Assembly: GCF_024609245.1 (NCBI RefSeq)
Contig: NZ_JANJYH010000007.1
Span: 1-64,000, forward strand
From: Haloarchaeobius sp. FL176
Lineage (GTDB): Archaea > Halobacteriota > Halobacteria > Halobacteriales > Natrialbaceae
Reading direction: 5' to 3'
Length of the DNA stretch: 64,000 nucleotides
The notes under the pieces are model-generated. The model was not told the DNA's origin, did no database searches, and worked only from the letters and a program-made list of their open reading frames with translations. Numbering within the stretch: position 1 is the first letter of the stretch; each line of letters begins with the position of its first letter. Position numbers and translations under genes: made by a program. Below are positions 61,394 to 64,000 of this stretch, piece after piece.

Positions 61394-62043
61394 GCGAACG
61401 ATCCGTTTCCCGCAAGAAACAAGAGAAGCGGTGGTACACCGTGCACGCCCCGGAGCAGTTCGACCGGGCCGAACTCGGTGACACACCCGCAGACGAACCG
61501 GAGAAGGTGCTCGACCGCACCATCGAAACCACGCTGGGCGACCTGAACGGCAACGCCAGCGAGAACAACACCAAGCTGAAGTTCAAGATCACGGACGTCG
61601 GCTCCGACGCCGCGTACACGGAGTTCGTGAAGCACGAGCTCACCCGTGACTACCTGCGCAGCCTGGTCCGCCGCGGCGCGTCGAAGATCGACGCCTACGT
61701 GACCGTGCTGACGACGGACGACTACCGCGTCCAGATCCAGCCCGTCGCGTTCACCACGAAGAAGGCCGACCACAGCCAGGAGCGCGCCATCCGCGAGACG
61801 ATGGTCGACATCGTCGAGGAGGCCGCAGCGGAGCGTACGTTCGAGGAGCTCATCGACTCTGTCGTCGAGGGGCGTCTCTCGTCCGCCATCTACGGCGAGG
61901 CGAAGACCATCTACCCGCTGCGCCGCGTCGAGATCAAGAAGTCGACCCTCGAGGCCCGTCCCGAGGAAGTCGCCGCAGAGGAAGAGGCCGCAGTCGACGT
62001 CGACGAGGATGACGTCGACGTCGAGGACGACGACGAAGCGTAA
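61390..62043 (+). CDS. rps3ae: 30S ribosomal protein S3Ae (eS1)
   Basis: The 217-aa product starts MSERSVSRKKQEKRWYTVHA. It contains EFVKHELTRDYLRSLVRRGA and AIYGEAKTIYPLRRVEIKKS, all typical of archaeal eS1, and an acidic C-terminal tail as in halophiles. It ends the rps15-recJ-pcc1-rps3ae run. Confidence 0.97.
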   Translation: MSERSVSRKKQEKRWYTVHAPEQFDRAELGDTPADEPEKVLDRTIETTLGDLNGNASENNTKLKFKITDVGSDAAYTEFVKHELTRDYLRSLVRRGASKIDAYVTVLTTDDYRVQIQPVAFTTKKADHSQERAIRETMVDIVEEAAAERTFEELIDSVVEGRLSSAIYGEAKTIYPLRRVEIKKSTLEARPEEVAAEEEAAVDVDEDDVDVEDDDEA

Positions 62044-62055
62044 GCGGTCGACGGA

Positions 62056-62487
62056 CTACTCCGTCACGACGATTTTTCCGGTCATGCCGCCGCGTTCGTG
62101 AGGGATACAGACGTAGGCGTGCTCGCCGGGCACCTCGAACGTGTGTTCGAACGTCTCGCCGACGGGGATAGCGCCCCCGCGGCTGTTGAACCAGGCGTTG
62201 CGAGCGGCGTCTTCGTCGTCGAACTTGCCCGAGGCGAAGTAGGCAGCGTCCTCGGGGATACCCCCCTCGTAGGCGGTGACGGTGTGAGCCTTGCTGGAGG
62301 TGTTCTTCCAGACGACGCTCTCGCCGACGGCGACCTCGAACTCGCCCGGGCGGAAAGCGTTCGCCGACATGCCGATGTTACAGGCCTCGCCGCAGTTCGT
62401 TCGGGAGTTCGAGGAGAGCGCGAGACAGCCCGAGAGCCCGACTGCGGTGGCGGTGCCGACCGACGCGAGGAGTGTCCGGCGGTCCAT
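62056..62487 (-). CDS. halocyanin-like blue copper lipoprotein
   Basis: The 143-aa product starts MDRRTLLASVGTATAVGLSG, with a twin-arginine-type start, and has the lipobox LSGC, so it is exported and lipid-anchored. The plastocyanin-like fold has copper ligands His in SSKAHTVTAY, Cys in YVCIPHERG with its adjacent His, and Met in GGMTG. It carries electrons at the outer face of the membrane. Confidence 0.9.
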   Translation of the reverse strand: MDRRTLLASVGTATAVGLSGCLALSSNSRTNCGEACNIGMSANAFRPGEFEVAVGESVVWKNTSSKAHTVTAYEGGIPEDAAYFASGKFDDEDAARNAWFNSRGGAIPVGETFEHTFEVPGEHAYVCIPHERGGMTGKIVVTE

Positions 62488-62559
62488 AGCGGCGGCTAGG
62501 GAAGAGCCGGACATAGGCGTCACGGTTCGTCCAGCGAGGTGAGAACGGGCGGCGACCGG

Positions 62560-63594
62560 CTACTGTTCTTCGATGCAGTCGCGGATGGGTCCCATCACGT
62601 CGTCCGCGATGGTGTACGGGTCGGTGTCGCCGGCCATCACGCCGTCGACGAACGTGCCGACGCCACCCTGGTCGTCGAGTTCGTCCTCGACCAGCCCCGC
62701 CGCGTCGTCCCGCAGGAGGGTCCGGATCTCCTCGGCGACGCGCTGGCGGCGGCGGCGCGTGAGTTCGCCGGACGCCTCGAGGAACGTCCGGTGCTCGGTG
62801 AACGTCTCGACGAGGTCGACGACGCCCTCCCCATCGGTGGCGACGGTCTCCACGATGGGTGGCTTCCACGGGTCGGTGTCGGTCGGCATGTCGAGGTCCA
62901 TCTCGACCTCGTCGAAGCCGTGGTGCCCGGCGTCCACCGTCGTCGAGCCCTGACCGAGGTGGACCATCTCGGTCAGCTCCTGGACCGTCCTGTCCGCGCC
63001 GTCCATGTCTGCCTTGTTGACGACGAAGATGTCCGCGATCTCGAGGATACCGGCCTTGAGCATCTGGACGTTGTCGCCCGCGCCGGGCGGGACGAGGACG
63101 GTGACGGTGTCGGCCGCGCCGACGATGTCGATCTCGTTCTGGCCCGCGCCGACGGTCTCGATGATGACCTTGTCCTTGCCGAAGGCGTCCATCGCCTTGA
63201 CCGCATCTGCGGTCGCGGTCGAGAGCCCACCGAGGTTGCCGCGGGCGGACATCGACCGGAAGAACACGTCCATGTCGCCGACGTTCGACGCCATCCGGAT
63301 GCGGTCGCCGAGCACCGCGCCCCCGGTGTATGGCGACGAGGGGTCGATGGCGACGACGCCGACGGTCTCGCCCTGCTCACGGTAGTGCTCGGCGAGCTTG
63401 TCGACCAGCGTGGACTTGCCCGCGCCGGGGCTCCCCGTGATGCCGATGACCTCTGCGTTGCCAGTGTGCTCGTAGAGCCCGGAGACGAGCTCGCGGTAGC
63501 CGGGGTCGCGGTTCTCGATCTTCGTGATGACCCGAGCCAGCGCGCGGTGTTTCCCCGCGAGCAGGTCGTCGAGCAGTCCCGCCGACTCGCTCAT
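62560..63594 (-). CDS. meaB: methylmalonyl-CoA mutase-associated GTPase MeaB
   Basis: The 344-aa product has a P-loop GTPase core, GITGSPGAGKSTLV (residues 51-64), DPSSPYTGGAVLGDRIRM and FVVNKADMDGADRT. It belongs to the MeaB/ArgK family, which loads and protects the cobalamin of methylmalonyl-CoA mutase. Its ATG overlaps the stop of the mutase subunit gene by four bases. Confidence 0.95.
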   Translation of the reverse strand: MSESAGLLDDLLAGKHRALARVITKIENRDPGYRELVSGLYEHTGNAEVIGITGSPGAGKSTLVDKLAEHYREQGETVGVVAIDPSSPYTGGAVLGDRIRMASNVGDMDVFFRSMSARGNLGGLSTATADAVKAMDAFGKDKVIIETVGAGQNEIDIVGAADTVTVLVPPGAGDNVQMLKAGILEIADIFVVNKADMDGADRTVQELTEMVHLGQGSTTVDAGHHGFDEVEMDLDMPTDTDPWKPPIVETVATDGEGVVDLVETFTEHRTFLEASGELTRRRRQRVAEEIRTLLRDDAAGLVEDELDDQGGVGTFVDGVMAGDTDPYTIADDVMGPIRDCIEEQ

Positions 63595-64000
63595 CGTTCG
63601 GGCGCGTTCTCGCGGACGTACTCGACCGTCTCCTCCATCGGGGTGCCGGGACCGAACACCTCGGCGACGCCCAGCTCCTTCAGCTCGGCCTTGTCGTCGT
63701 CGGGGATGACTCCGCCGACGAGGATGAGCGTGTCGTCGAACGCGTCGTACTCTTTCAGCCCCTCGACAATCTTCGGGACGAGCGTGTTGTGGGCACCCGA
63801 GAGGATGGAGATGCCCAGTACGTTCACGTCCTCCTGGACCGCCGCCTGGACGATCTCGTCGGGGGCCTTGTGCAGTCCGGAGTAGATGACCTCGAAGCCG
63901 GCGTCACGGAACGCCCGTGCGATGACGTGTGCGCCACGGTCGTGGCCGTCCAGCCCGACCTTGGCCACGAGACACCGAATCGACCGCTGCGACTGGTCGG
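63591..64000 (-). CDS. mcmA2: methylmalonyl-CoA mutase, B12-binding subunit (5' end beyond window)
   Basis: The cobalamin domain shows VGLDGHDRGAHVIARAFRDA with the histidine that binds cobalt, then LHKAPDEIVQAAVQEDVNVL and GISILSGAHNTLVP. In-frame codons continue to the right edge of the window (DQSQRSIRCLVAKVGLDG), so the true start is outside. The GTG at 63968 is not the likely start. It forms an operon with meaB. Confidence 0.92.
   Translation of the reverse strand, partial: DQSQRSIRCLVAKVGLDGHDRGAHVIARAFRDAGFEVIYSGLHKAPDEIVQAAVQEDVNVLGISILSGAHNTLVPKIVEGLKEYDAFDDTLILVGGVIPDDDKAELKELGVAEVFGPGTPMEETVEYVRENAPER

Noticed and set aside
63591..63968. Full-length B12-binding subunit starting with GTG at 63968
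   Set aside because: In-frame codons further upstream match the conserved start region of the family, so the gene runs past the window edge.

Overview
The window is a piece of a haloarchaeal (class Halobacteria) chromosome. The evidence is the haloarchaeal 23S/5S rRNA end, a long archaeal SRP RNA, acidic proteomes encoded with GAC/GAG/GTC-rich codons, many leaderless genes with a TATA-like box about 26 nt before the start codon, archaeal ribosomal proteins (uS15, eS1), KEOPS Pcc1, RNase P component 4, the archaeosine precursor genes queD-queE-queC, and a prenyltransferase of archaeal lipid synthesis. I cannot name the genus from sequence alone.

Layout. 1-300: end of an rRNA operon (23S 3' end, 5S). 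490-5.8 kb: a BsuPI-domain protein, an RND/MMPL exporter with a 21-bp palindrome over its promoter, a DUF2797-like protein, and a Gly/Met-rich protein. 5.8-8.0 kb: two family-4 glycosyltransferases. 8.1-9.7 kb: RNase P component 4, a YhbY-type RNA-binding protein and an MscS channel, then the SRP RNA on the other strand. 10.1-14.2 kb: small membrane and coiled-coil proteins, a cysteine-synthase-like enzyme, a CoA-binding protein, a RAD55/KaiC-like protein with a damaged Walker A motif, and a UbiA-family geranylgeranyltransferase. 14.2-20.7 kb: a large pilin-anchored von Willebrand A (VWA) adhesin, a glutathionyl-hydroquinone-reductase-like enzyme and an HsdR_N-like protein.

20.8-33.1 kb is a taxis block: one transducer on the plus strand, facing a minus-strand operon cheY-cheB-cheA-cheC-cheC(double)-cheD-cheR, with cheW just upstream. 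CheA and the transducer both carry very long acidic extensions. 33.1-36.6 kb: a second prenyltransferase, a winged-helix regulator with a palindromic operator, and queD-queE-queC, which make preQ0 for tRNA archaeosine. 36.6-42.4 kb: a DMT transporter, a half-size flavoprotein, an SRPBCC protein, an Lrp regulator and the 2-oxoacid:ferredoxin oxidoreductase korA-korB. 42.6-51 kb: aromatic amino acid genes (aroC, aroA, tyrA) interspersed with a phosphodiesterase, an M24 peptidase, a 36-aa membrane protein and an Rsm22-like methyltransferase. 51-52.5 kb: a small PaaB-like protein directly followed by a radical SAM/SPASM enzyme. 52.6-53.7 kb: surE and a SelW/Rdx-like protein.

53.7-58.2 kb holds two overlapping genes for an exported PKD-domain protein and a membrane-anchored partner. 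About 2.5 kb across their junction is visibly poorer in G+C than the rest of the window. 58.3-62 kb: a PHP phosphoesterase, tRNA-Ala(GGC), and rps15-recJ-like-pcc1-rps3ae. 62-64 kb: a halocyanin-like blue copper lipoprotein, MeaB and the B12-binding subunit of methylmalonyl-CoA mutase, whose start lies beyond the right edge.

The best candidates for something undescribed are the mosaic surface-protein pair at 53.7-58.2 kb, the 51-kb radical SAM pair, and the adhesin whose VWA domain is interrupted by a low-GC insertion. No CRISPR array, insertion sequence or prophage was seen.
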